A DNA stretch of 64,000 nucleotides, taken from contig JALLLT010000033.1 of NCBI GenBank assembly GCA_025266875.1, forward strand, positions 124,001 through 188,000, in the 5' to 3' direction. Origin of the DNA: Fennellomyces sp. T-0311. Lineage: Eukaryota > Mucoromycota > Mucoromycetes > Mucorales > Lichtheimiaceae. Position numbers and translations under genes: made by a program. The notes under the pieces were generated by a model. That model saw only the letters and a program-made list of their open reading frames with translations, had not been told where the DNA came from and did no database searches. This document shows positions 50,832 to 64,000 of this stretch, in pieces (within the stretch, counting starts at the first letter, position 1; each line of letters opens with the position of its first letter).

Positions 50832-51599
50832 ATGATCGCTTCATTACCGAATAACATCTCCAGCACATCACTCTCACACGATTATCAGGGCTGGCTTCTG
50901 ATATCCAAACTACGAAAACACCTTGTATGGAGAGCATCGCACAACAGATACTTTTGCACATTGGATGGTCAGCAGCTTCGACTTTACAACGATGAGGTAT
51001 GTGAAACAAAGCAGCAGCATATCAGCGATGTACTAAACGGCGACATTCTATAGAACGATATTAAGCCCAAAGTCATCCTCGACCTCGTCCACTACAATGT
51101 TATCGCAACTCCGCCATCACAACGAGGCATTGTGTTCAACCGAACACCTTCCCAAAGAACCTTTCAACTTGTATCACACGAATCGCACCGGCCGGATCTA
51201 GTGCTCGTGGCTGAGACCAAAGAAGCTTTGGACAACTGGGTAGAGCATATGACCAACAACAACAGCATGAACAACGACATTTTGGAAAAGTGGCTCGAAC
51301 GCTTCGCCGTGAACAACAAGTCGACTTCTTCAGAGTCACTCCCACCATCTCCGTCGTTTTCTTGCAACTCCTCTGCATCATCACTCCACAAATCACCTTT
51401 GTCACCCCTATCACCGGTGCAACCCAATTGGCCGCCTCCGGAAAAATCAATCTCAACACTGATTCAAACCCTTATTGCTCGACGCAAGTCGTCGCCCGCA
51501 CTTTCCACTCGACGACGGTCGTCAATCTCCCCCTCCAGTCCTACCGCGGTGCCAGTCATGACGCTGCAGCCTATTATGGATGAATCCCATCATCACTAG
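50832..51599 (+). CDS. Small PH-domain protein
   Basis: Exons 50832-50996 and 51054-51599, giving 236 aa. The N-terminal half fits a pleckstrin-homology fold: GWLLISKLRKHLVWRASHNR then YFCTLDGQQLRLYND across the splice, TFQLVSHES, and a C-terminal helix with ALDNWVEHM. The second half is Ser/Pro-rich with basic patches (RRKSSPALSTRRRSS), suggesting phosphoregulated membrane binding. No enzyme domain. It lies between the RhoGAP gene and eIF5A and converges on the latter with about 325 bp between stops. Lipid specificity and role unknown. Confidence 0.7.
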
Positions 51600-51923
51600 A
51601 AGCCTTGGGCCATGGTTGATCTATCGGCCCCCACACTAGATCAGAAACAATACCCTCTTACACCCCCCCATTATACACTGTACAAAACTTATACCGACAC
51701 ACCCTCCAACCTGTTCTTTTGCTTTTGCTGTTGTTCTTTTTCCGTTTACTACTACTATGATTCCCAAATAATAATACATGCCAAGGCAGACACGGGCATG
51801 CCCGCCGCCTAATACCAATTCCAAGTGACATTTGCTTGTCTTTAAACAGTGTGTTTTTAATGAAGCGATATAGATGAAGAGCGGTTGCTTTTTTAAATAC
51901 AAGGACAATGCAAAAGGACCAGC
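51600..51923. other. Shared 3' intergenic region
   Basis: Between the convergent PH-protein and eIF5A genes. No gene. Confidence 0.5.
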
Positions 51924-52523
51924 TTATTTAGGAGCTTCCTTGACTGTAAACGGATAAAAGGATTAGCTTGATCTGCGCGAAATCAATCACAAAGCAGGAT
52001 ACTTACAAGACAAGGCGTGCTCTTCACCCATAGAAGCAACGACGGTGACAAGCAATTCCTTGCCCTCCTCGAAATCGGCCTCCATCTGGGCACCGACCTC
52101 ACCCTCGGGAAGCTTGACGTCGTCCTTGGTGGAGCCATCGTCGAGCATCAACGAGAGGAAACCGTCATCAATGTTGATGAGGGAGTATTCACGACGGACG
52201 ACGTTGGGGACGTCCATGTTGTGAGTCGAGGGCGAGAGATCTTCCAACTTCCTATAAATCAGAGGTGCGTGTGTTCATAGCATGGTAACAGAATGAGGCA
52301 AATCATGTACTTACTTGCCAGTGAAAATGTCAATGGCGACCAAATGGACCTTGGCGTGACCGTGCTTACCGGTCTTGGAGGTCGACATATCGACGATCTT
52401 GCAGGGACGACCCTTGATGACGACGTGGCCGTTCTTGCGCAGGGCAGAGCACTGCATGGGGTAGGTCAACGAAGCACCGGCATCAGCGGTATCGAAGGTG
52501 GTTTCGTGGTGATCGTCAGACAT
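51924..52523 (-). CDS. Translation factor eIF5A
   Basis: Hypusinated elongation/termination factor that relieves ribosome stalling. Exons (minus): 52523-52315, 52251-52007, 51943-51924, giving 157 aa, the same length as yeast eIF5A. The hypusination loop [12 protein letters not shown] is intact, with the modified lysine expected at K53. Other hallmarks are [20 protein letters not shown] and CPST-type [12 protein letters not shown]. The final exon is only 20 nt and encodes the end of SFKEAPK. A probable 5'UTR intron (52597-52529) ends directly before the start: GTAAGTTT donor and TTTTGTAG acceptor four bases before the ATG context. It is divergent from the GH31 gene, sharing about 0.4 kb. Confidence 0.96.
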
Positions 52524-52944
52524 TTTCGCTACAAAACACGACGGAACAGAGTTAAGCTTTGCGTGCTTCTTAAGCCAACAATTCGCAACAAACTTACAAG
52601 AAAAGGAAAAGTAGGTGGTCGAGAAAGAAAAAAAAAGATCCCTTGAACTTAAAGCGGTCAAAAATTTGATCACAAGCCACCCACTGCCTCGGGGTGCCGT
52701 CAAACCCGATGCCCAATTAGAGTGGGCGCGTGCCAAACTGTTTTACTTGGCCTTATCCGCTTGGTTGCAGCGTACACCGCACTTTTCCCCTTATTGACGA
52801 TCTGTCCAAAGACCTTACGTTGCTGGCATACGTATACGGGGAAGTATGCTTTACGGAGCTCCCTGAAGTGCGGCGCATGCATAATGTGCGCTTGCCCTAT
52901 ATATAAGCTGTCTTGGGGCGCCCAAAAAATATACCCTTTGTTCA
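52524..52944. promoter_or_regulatory. Bidirectional promoter region with eIF5A 5'UTR intron
   Basis: The 421 bp between the eIF5A start (minus) and the GH31 start (plus) must hold both promoters. It includes the probable 69-bp 5'UTR intron of eIF5A (52529-52597), which has good splice ends. A TATA-like TATATATAA lies near 52897-52905. Assignment is by position and splice signals only. Confidence 0.5.
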
Positions 52945-56164
<3,220 letters not shown>

Positions 56165-56843
56165 ATAAAGTCAAATTGCCTGTGCATTGTCTATCCTCTA
56201 CTCCTTGTGAGTTTCCTTGAACTTGATCTTATTACATACAATTCAACTCCTTAATTCGCGGACCCTATTGCTTCATTGCATATTTCTAGATATCTGCATG
56301 AATCTTCATGAATTCAAGTATCCCGCTCCGTTATCCGAAGCTTTTGCTCAGTATGTTACTAGAGCTCAAATATGCTATCCTTATGTACGCCGTCGTGTAC
56401 CGAAGTAGTATGCAGTAACGTTTCAGAACAGTGCTATCAGGTGCCATATGTACGCGTTCTGATGCTTACAAATATAAAACAATTTTTCATCATGAGAACA
56501 GGCGCCTCGTAGCGTAGAATCTAAATAACAATTGGTAATCCGGGGTAGGTTTAGTTCGTGCTCATTAACGGGCCAGTTCTATACTGCACTGATTTCGATT
56601 ACAGCGATTGGAAAACCTATGACAATGCATCTAATGGGTATCCTGTGCATGATGTGCGGACGCACGTGGCTGTTCGATGCTGCCTTACCAGCTTAATACT
56701 GTAATGATACCCGGCATGATACATCGTATTCAATACCAATGTAATCATTATATAAAGTGCTACATGATTTTGAATTTTTCTTCAGCTATTTATTCTTACA
56801 AATACAGCTGTGTCTTTATTGCGACAGTTACTCTAACCACGCC
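56165..56843. other. Intergenic, promoter side of sulfate permease B
   Basis: No additional gene supported. Confidence 0.5.
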
Positions 56844-59376
56844 ATGATGTCGTCAACTGTTTACATTGACAACCCTCTTCCACAATATTCTGATCAACGA
56901 CGATCGTTTATCCACAATTTTCCTCACCATGTCAGGTCATATTTCTCTAGGATGTTTCCCATTATTTCATGGTTGCCAAGATATAACTTGACATGGTTCT
57001 TTGGCGATCTCATTTGCGGTCTTACCATGGGCATCGTATCAATTCCACAAGCTATTGCATTCGGTGAGTACTTCTTGACGTGTATGCCGAATACTTTCTT
57101 ATGCTTTATCACCTCAAAGCGGCAATCGCTGGTCTTCCCGCGCAGTATGGTAAGCGAATGACTTTAATTATTGGCTATCCATAGTAGTTTATTAATGTCT
57201 CCTGATGATATCATATAACAGGGCTATATTCTAGCTTTGTTGGCTTATTACTAAACCCAATTTTTGGTACTTCAAAAGACACAAGTATTGGTAAGAGCAT
57301 TACCATTTGACACTGTACAAGGGTATGCTAAGTATATTGATCAGGACCGACTGCAATGGTATCCATACTTGTTGGTCACACTTACAATGATGTGAAAGCT
57401 ACTCCTGAGTTTCAGTCTGGGTTATGGACTGAACATCAGGCCATGGTGACTATGGCATTATTCGCAGGCATTATCACAGCTGGACTGGGCCTGCTGCGAC
57501 TCGGGATCTTGTTCAACTTTATCAGTCAACCAGCATTTACTGGATATGTTGCATGTACAGGCGTTGTGGTAATGGTTCACGAGTTTAGTGGAATATTTGG
57601 TATCCCCGATATCGACAAGAGAGAGTCAGCATATTTAATTTTCGGCAAGACATTGGTCAACCTGAACCATACTCACATTGACGCAGTCATCGGTATACTT
57701 TCATTTGTTTTTCTGTCTATATCCAAGCACGGATGCGACTATTTGAGTCGAAGATATCCACAGCAAGCACGCAAGATTGTATTCGTCAACATTTCTCGGA
57801 ATGTCTTTGTTGTGGTCGTTACAACGTTCATGTCATGGGCCATCAATCATTTTGGAAACTTTGCCACCAGTCCGTTTGCAATTGTTGGTCCTGTGCCTTC
57901 CGGATTTGAAATGATGGGTGCACCACAGATCGATTCCAGACTGGTAGCCAAAGTTATGCCTGGTATCCCCAGTATTGTAACGCTTCTTATGGTGGAGCAT
58001 TGCTCTGTTGCCGTCACTCTAGGAAAAGAATTCGACTATCGGGGTATGTTTTGCTCGTCTTTCCAAACGTAAAAGTATTTAAAAATATGCATTATTTTTT
58101 ACAAGTTGACGTGAATCAAGAGCTTTTGACCATTGGGCTGTCCAACATTGCTGGATCGTTTTTCTCGGCATATCCTTCGACAGCAAGTTTTTCGAGGTCA
58201 TGCGTTACCGCCAAGTCAGGATCAAGAACACCTTTGACGAATATTTTTGTTGCGTGCATAATCATCTTGACAATTTACGTGGTGACGCCTGCAGTTCAGT
58301 ATATTCCTATCGCAAGTCTGTCGGCTATTGTCGCATACGCAGTTTCCGATCTTGTCGTTGGACCATCCACCTGGCGGAACTTGTGGCAAATCCATCCTTC
58401 TGAATTGCTGGTCTTTGCATCCGGATTCTTTCTTGGCATTTTTACTCGGCTCGATATCGCTATTTACGTATCTGTGGCCATTTCCTTGGTCGTCCAGCTT
58501 TACCGAAGTGCACGTCCGAAATTCGCGTTACTTGGCCGAGTGAATCTGCATCTTTTACCCAGTGACGTAAAGAAGCAGCATGAGTATGACTATCTCCTGT
58601 ACTCCAAGTACTTTTCGTTCAATCATCCAACTCTTGGCCCTTGTGTCCAACCAATCTCCTCCGGAGTTCTGGCTTTCCAACCACGAGACAACTTTTTGTT
58701 CGAGAACTCAATTTATTTGATGGAGAATCTCGTGGATGAAGTGAAACGGACGACACAATGTGGAAGACCGTTACCAAAGAACATGGCGGATAGGACTTGG
58801 AGTGACCCGAGCGAAATTGATGATGGATCTCATAAGCCTCCTTTGCGTGGCCTCATCCTCGACCTGAGTGGCGTCCACCAAATGGATTATTCCGCAATCG
58901 GCCATCTCAGAACAGCAGTGGGTCAAGTGGATTGGTATGCAGGAAATCCCGTGCCTTGGTATTTTGTACTCAATGACTCGCTGGCTGTGCGCAAGTGTTT
59001 GCTGTTTGCTGGATTCGGCACACAAAGACGTCAAGCCGACGGAGGGATTTTCATTTCGGACCTTACAAAGCAAAGCGGCAGCGTTGTAGGGAGTGATGAC
59101 ACGCTCAAAAACAAGCGTATCGTGACGACAGATATAAAAAAGTATGTAGCACATGATAGTGCAACGTCCGTCCCACAAGATGACAGTTATTTGGGCCAGA
59201 ATGGCTGCGCTGCTATTACTAGGTTGGAAGATGTGTACCCATACTTCTTTCTTAGTATGCCAGATGCTGCATTTGCGGCGTGTACACACAAATCACACCA
59301 CGATGGATCAAGCGCGTCCGATGCATCTGAAATTGAAAGCTACGCAGTTGATGAAGAGCGGCAAGCAGGGCATTAA
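56844..59376 (+). CDS. SulP-family sulfate permease with STAS domain (copy B)
   Basis: Second sulfate/anion permease of the window. Exons: 56844-57063, 57120-57149, 57222-57290, 57345-58043, 58106-59376, giving 762 aa. Splicing yields AAIAGLPAQYGLYSSFVG, GTSKDTSIGPTAMVS, FDYRVDVNQELLTIGLSN and YPSTASFSRSCVTAKSG, matching copy A motif by motif. The membrane part is followed by a STAS domain (LRGLILDLSGVHQMDYSAIG) and an acidic/Ser tail ending EERQAGH. Intron positions differ from copy A, so this is not a recent duplicate. Exon 2 is only 30 nt. Two adjacent Met codons start the protein; the first is taken. Confidence 0.91.
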
Positions 59377-61554
59377 TGCGAAAATAAAAAGTATACTTTA
59401 AATATTTTCGTACGAGTATCATCATCATCATCATCATTTTTGCATCATTCTGTAATATATTATTTATAAACCACGTTAACCTTGTTCTTGAGCATATGTA
59501 AAGCTCATTTCTCAAGCTCACCTGCGTGCTTGCCGCAGTTTGGTCGGGTTTCATGTGCGCACTCTCTTTTTCTCTCTATGCTCTTTGTAGCAAAGGCAAT
59601 GACGAGATGGATCGGCAAGGCATAAATCCGCCAGTACGAGGCACCAAAAGTAGACACTTGTGTCTGAAGGTCGATGTGTTTAACAAGAAGCAACTCGGAG
59701 GCATCTTCAAACTGTGCCCTGAGCTACCATGTCTTGTCATGGCAATGGATACTCCCACAGCCGGGTATCTTCCGTTGATATTGCTTTGCTCTTTTCTTGG
59801 TGTTGTCATATTGTCGACATGCCATCACCCATGGTTTCATGATTTCTCTTATTCCTTGATTATATCTGCTGTAATTACAACATCAACTACTGTACAATTA
59901 TCGCTTGCCCTATTTGCTCTTATGTGCGACCTTGACCAGGCTTTACCGATCATGTAAGCCTGTTCCGTTAACTTGGTCTAAGATCTTCAGTCTCTCCGAC
60001 AATATGGCAAGATCGTATGAGGTTCGATGATAGCATGGATTTTTGGGACTATCACACAAAACATTGGTCTTCTCTGTCCCAATTCATCATCAGTATAAAT
60101 ATAGAGTAACTTTTACAATAAAAGAATATGTATACTTTCGTCTTGTCGTTCGAAAGCCTTTTCTCGTTAGGCAATATTACAGATGCCCAAGGATTATTTC
60201 CTTAACAACAGCTTTTCTTACAAAGTCCAGTATCATTACACCATATCAGCAACTGCACTGAACTATGCTATCCAGAGATATGTATCAACAGGCAACAGAG
60301 TCGATCAAATTGCACGATGTCTGACGTAAAGCTGAGAATCACTTTGATGCTCCTTGCACTATTTTAGCTCCTTTCCTTTATTCCAATTACTCTGCTTACC
60401 AAATATACGTGTGTTGGTATTGCTAGCTATCGAAATTGATATCGTGTTGCTCATCGCTATGCTCAATCACTGTCATGTTCTGGGAGCCTTCAACTTGAGC
60501 TTACCATGTGGAGTGGTCATTGTAATGCCTAACGCATAAGCTATTCGCACCATGAATTATTTCGTGGATCTATGTCTGACTAGTTTATTGCTCGATGGCG
60601 CCTACATTCCGGCGCATTCTACACAATACTCTGTACTATAAAGGTTACTTCCATGACATTTGTATCTAGCTCGTCAGCTACCACCAGATTCCAAATATCC
60701 GGCGCAGTTAAGTGACTCCGAAATCTTCGAGACTCCATGAGTGTACATAATCACGAAATAAAGTAACAAGTTGCGTTTGCTCATCTTCTGGCGTGGTTAA
60801 CTCGTCATTTGGACACGCAAGCTGCGTGTATTGAGTATTTAATGCCTAACGGACTAGTGGAATTCGAAGCAATGAAGACGACATCTATAGTACCGATGCT
60901 GAAAGTGCTTGACATACATTATGATCGTACTTCATCAGATAACTGAACATACGTCGTTAAAGAAGGCTTACATTATGTACTTTGTATGAATCCGGTATTA
61001 GCTAAGATTAAGCTTCATAATATTACTTTACAACCGGTGACACGGAACTTGAAATCGATGTAACATTGATTCAAGAGCAAGTACCCCGACATAGCATGAT
61101 CCACTCTTCTGCTGAGAACTGGAAAGTAAAGTGCAGTGAAGGCAGCTCTATGATGATTCATCGTTTAGTTATTGGGAGTGTAGATAGTTAGTGTGTCTTT
61201 AGCATTATATAAATTAGTATACCATAAAGTACCAGGAACTACAAAGAATCTAAGCTCCTTAATACGCACGCGATATTACTTATGGTGGCTTTGCATATAT
61301 CCAGAAAGCGTACTTGGGGTTATGTCAGTTGCGTTGCATTAAATTATGGTGTGATGTGTTGGCAAGATGATGCGCAGCAATATTTACTAGGTTTTGCTAC
61401 TTTTCCGGAAAGGGGAAAAGAGCAACAAATACGCGTAAACAATCCTACATACGCCGCTTTACAGATGCATAGAAGCAATAAATACGCATCTCTACCACTG
61501 CAACCTTTCTCTTTATTCCTATACTACCTTGTGTACACCTGGTAGATCTTCATC
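59377..61554. other. Gene-poor interval with ATC microsatellite
   Basis: Nearly 2.2 kb without a supported gene. An ATC trinucleotide repeat of about seven units lies at 59418-59437. Open frames (for example 59526-59957) lack motifs and overlap antisense frames. Confidence 0.5.
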
Positions 61555-63225
61555 ATGTTAACAACGCTTGCCATTAATTGTATCATGGATCACAGGGCCC
61601 AAATCGCGAAAAAGGCTGTCCATTTCTTCTTAGCTAGGGCAGATGATTGGCGCTACGTTATCCCTGAGGCATATGATTGTCTACGGGAATGTCGAACTTT
61701 CTGCTACATTATTGACCCGATCTATCGCCAAGAAGAGGAAGGAAGGTTGCTCAAAGCCGAAGAATCAAGTACGACCGCTGGGTCCAGTAGTGCTTCAGAG
61801 TCAGGGGCACCTTCATCTAGCCAAAGCGACGGAGCATTGCTTAACAATGACAGTGGAATTGTCGATGAAGTGCAGTTGGTTGGCCACTCAAGCTATGTAG
61901 CGCAACCGATAGCAGACCAGTCATGCCCAGAAGTAATGATGCCGCCAGCGGATAGTTGCCATGCAGGATTAACTCCAACTGGAGACAACGACAGAAGTAG
62001 TAAGCAAAGCCCGGAGCAACGATATCATAAGCAACAAGACCGGGAGCAACTGTACGGCGAACAAGCTATTGTGCATGAAATCGTGCAACGTATTGAAGAG
62101 GCCCAGAAAGTGCTGGAAACTTTTCTCTATGAAAGCAAAAAAGACAAGAAGTTTTTTGAAGAAATCAGTTGGATGTTCAAACGATCGCACATTGCTGCAA
62201 AGTTCACGGGTGATTACGACTACCGGGAATACTTTCGTACAACTTCCATTGATATTCGCAGGCTTCTCAACAATTTGATGATGTGCCAGAAATTATCTGA
62301 GCGTACCGCCGAACCCAAACTCGATCGCTTCAAGAAAGATATGTCGGAAGAGGCATATCTATTCTGGAAAATGCATATTGGACAGCGTATCATCGCTTCA
62401 TGGCAGCAATTTATCGACGCGTACATCCTACTTTACGGAGCGGTGGATCCGGTTGACCTGAAGTATATCGAGACGGTGCTCCTTTTCCAAGGCGACAAAA
62501 AAAAGAAGCTTACAGTACACGGATTCATCAACTTTACGAACCAGCATTCATTTCCTTTCCCAAAAAATATAGCAACAAACTCGCCTAGTATCGAAAAGCC
62601 AATGTCCGAAGAAGGTCGCATGGATCTGACCAAAATGGTAATGTCGTTGGTAACAGACTTTTCGAGCAACGAAATGCGAACCCATCTCCTGAATGTGTAC
62701 GCTTGGTACAGTGGATACAAGACCACAAAGGAAATACAAGAGCGTGCCAACGAATGGGCACGTCTGGTAAAACAGATGCGGGACACCAAGGAGAAGAATC
62801 CACAGGGTGACTATGCAGAGGCGGAGAAGGTCGATATGGCCAGGCGAGCAATTTACTTTTTCTATCAGCGGTTTATGGTGATGTGGAGGGTCGGGCAGGT
62901 TTCGCGTGAAACGTTGAATAACGTCGATTTTCCTGGAAGAGGTCGCATCAGAGATTTCATCCGCTATGTGGGCCCACTTGATCGTGCCAACTACTTTATT
63001 GTCATGGGAAGAGACGACGAACAGTGGTCGGAGCATAAGCCGCAGATATATAAGTTTCTGGAGAAATATCTGAAAATGTTGGGCGACACCTCGCAACCAA
63101 CATCGGCCAATGGCACGAACAATCCTGTCCAAATATACCACAGCCAGTCTCAAACGGCAGAAAGCATTGGCATCGATGCACACGAGCAGGATGTAGAGAA
63201 CGTTGCCGTTGCTGACACCGCTTAA
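61555..63225 (+). CDS. Unrecognised single-exon protein, 556 aa
   Basis: Long uninterrupted frame with protein-like composition, unusual here because almost every other gene is split. I do not recognise the family. Residues about 1-60 are helical and Cys/Trp-containing (AVHFFLARADDWRYVIPEAY). Residues about 70-160 are Ser/Gln-rich and probably disordered. From about 165 to 520 it reads as a folded, mostly helical domain with many aromatic and charged residues (EISWMFKRSHIAAKF, YLFWKMHIGQRIIASWQQF, RAIYFFYQRFMVMWRVGQVS, GRIRDFIRYVGPLDRANYF). No transmembrane helix or enzyme motif stands out. The ATG at 61555 follows a stop closely. An upstream exon cannot be excluded. Confidence 0.65.
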   Translation: MLTTLAINCIMDHRAQIAKKAVHFFLARADDWRYVIPEAYDCLRECRTFCYIIDPIYRQEEEGRLLKAEESSTTAGSSSASESGAPSSSQSDGALLNNDSGIVDEVQLVGHSSYVAQPIADQSCPEVMMPPADSCHAGLTPTGDNDRSSKQSPEQRYHKQQDREQLYGEQAIVHEIVQRIEEAQKVLETFLYESKKDKKFFEEISWMFKRSHIAAKFTGDYDYREYFRTTSIDIRRLLNNLMMCQKLSERTAEPKLDRFKKDMSEEAYLFWKMHIGQRIIASWQQFIDAYILLYGAVDPVDLKYIETVLLFQGDKKKKLTVHGFINFTNQHSFPFPKNIATNSPSIEKPMSEEGRMDLTKMVMSLVTDFSSNEMRTHLLNVYAWYSGYKTTKEIQERANEWARLVKQMRDTKEKNPQGDYAEAEKVDMARRAIYFFYQRFMVMWRVGQVSRETLNNVDFPGRGRIRDFIRYVGPLDRANYFIVMGRDDEQWSEHKPQIYKFLEKYLKMLGDTSQPTSANGTNNPVQIYHSQSQTAESIGIDAHEQDVENVAVADTA

Positions 63226-64000
63226 TTAGATAGCCAGTCTTTAATTTATTCAAATGAGTAAAATTTCACCAAATGATCTCCATCTACTTTTCATCTATGA
63301 AGGGCACATCTGATAAAGACATAGATGCTCGCCATCATCTCATATTAACCGATCTCACTGTGAAATTCCAAGTGTGGCCAGCCTCTACTTGTAAGATACA
63401 TCCCTCTATCCACACAGCAAACAGCATCCAATACCCATGTGCCTCAGAATGATGTAATTGTCTTTTATAGTCCTTCTTAATTCTCCTTGAGTTTGTCATG
63501 TGGTCGCCGATCCCTGTGGCGTTGATACTTACCAGTACCGTTGCCAAACAAATCAAACAGGTCGAGACAACGATCGTCAAGTGTATACGACGGATACGTC
63601 TGACACAAGCATCAGGAAGCTGCAATGCAAAAGTATGAATACCTGGCGAATGCATATAGTCATAAGATCAAGGGGAGATCGTTAATCTACGTACGAGGAG
63701 AAAGACATCATCGTCATCCTGTTAGTTCGATCGATGGGATCCAAAGGATGATGGCGTGCTAAATGAAAATAAAATAAGTCGGATTGTCATGAATGCTTGT
63801 AACCAAAAGAAAGTTCGGCTGCTCCCCTTGAAACCGCTAGCGTGAATCCGCGATCCCAGACTAGCCGAGATGACGTAGTTAGCGCACCCAGCAATTTGGG
63901 ATATGTTGAATACCATCCTTCCAGTTACCATGTGCATGAAGCGGATCCATCACAAGACATATAGCAATAGCGAACGTTGAGTGAAACAAGCCATTCATGA
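63226..64000 (-). other. Possible partial gene at window edge, unresolved
   Basis: A minus-strand exon candidate, LPDACVRRIRRIHLTIVVS then TCLICLATVL (about 63622-63530), is flanked by a CAG acceptor and a GTAAGT donor and contains a transmembrane-like segment. Further upstream frames (63937-63722) are open but do not join cleanly. It may be part of a membrane-protein gene that continues past 64000. Evidence is thin. Confidence 0.2.

Overview
This is a fungal nuclear contig. Nearly every gene is split by short introns of about 50-80 bp, with GT-AG or occasional GC-AG ends and CTAAC-like branch points. The gene set (SulP permeases, Boi-type polarity scaffold, F-box/LRR-like proteins, ABCD peroxisomal transporter, P450 of the mucoralean type) and the high intron density suggest an early-diverging fungus, most likely Mucoromycota/Mucorales. 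That placement is inference. Exon structures were worked out by eye from reading frame, splice sites and family motifs. Every spliced model keeps frame across all junctions, except where a defect is stated.

Layout. 1-6.5 kb: aquaglyceroporin and sulfate permease, both minus. 6.5-13.7 kb: AT-rich and gene-poor, holding a solo-LTR-like repeat, a small C2H2 zinc-finger gene and a decayed LINE fragment. 13.8-34.2 kb: dense genes, namely a P450 with an in-frame stop, V-ATPase subunit c, a Boi-like SH3-SAM-PH-CH scaffold, a PAPS-type sulfotransferase, an Arp9-like protein, an Erj5-like DnaJ, a RhoGEF and a CC2D1/Lgd-like UBA-DM14-C2 protein. 34.7-42.4 kb: two paralogous F-box genes in the same orientation, separated by a nest of transposon relics (inverted second copy of the LTR-like repeat, a roughly 1 kb element with inverted ends, and a second LINE relic). 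43.6-63.2 kb: dense genes again, namely a PMP70/ABCD3-like transporter (21 exons), a RhoGAP with a probable F-BAR, a PH protein, eIF5A, a secretory GH31 glucosidase, a second SulP permease and an unrecognised 556-residue protein. The last 0.8 kb may hold part of a further gene.

Functional themes. Several genes act on Rho-type GTPases or cortical polarity (Boi-like scaffold, DH-PH RhoGEF, RhoGAP, PH protein). Three relate to sulfur (two SulP permeases and a sulfotransferase). The rest are housekeeping (eIF5A, V-ATPase c, Erj5, Arp9-like, ABCD transporter). I saw no operon, CRISPR array, defence system, rRNA or credible tRNA. The most notable points are the nonsense codon in an otherwise intact P450, the paired F-box genes around a mobile-element nest, the two inverted 0.49 kb repeats, the domain fusions, and the very small exons.
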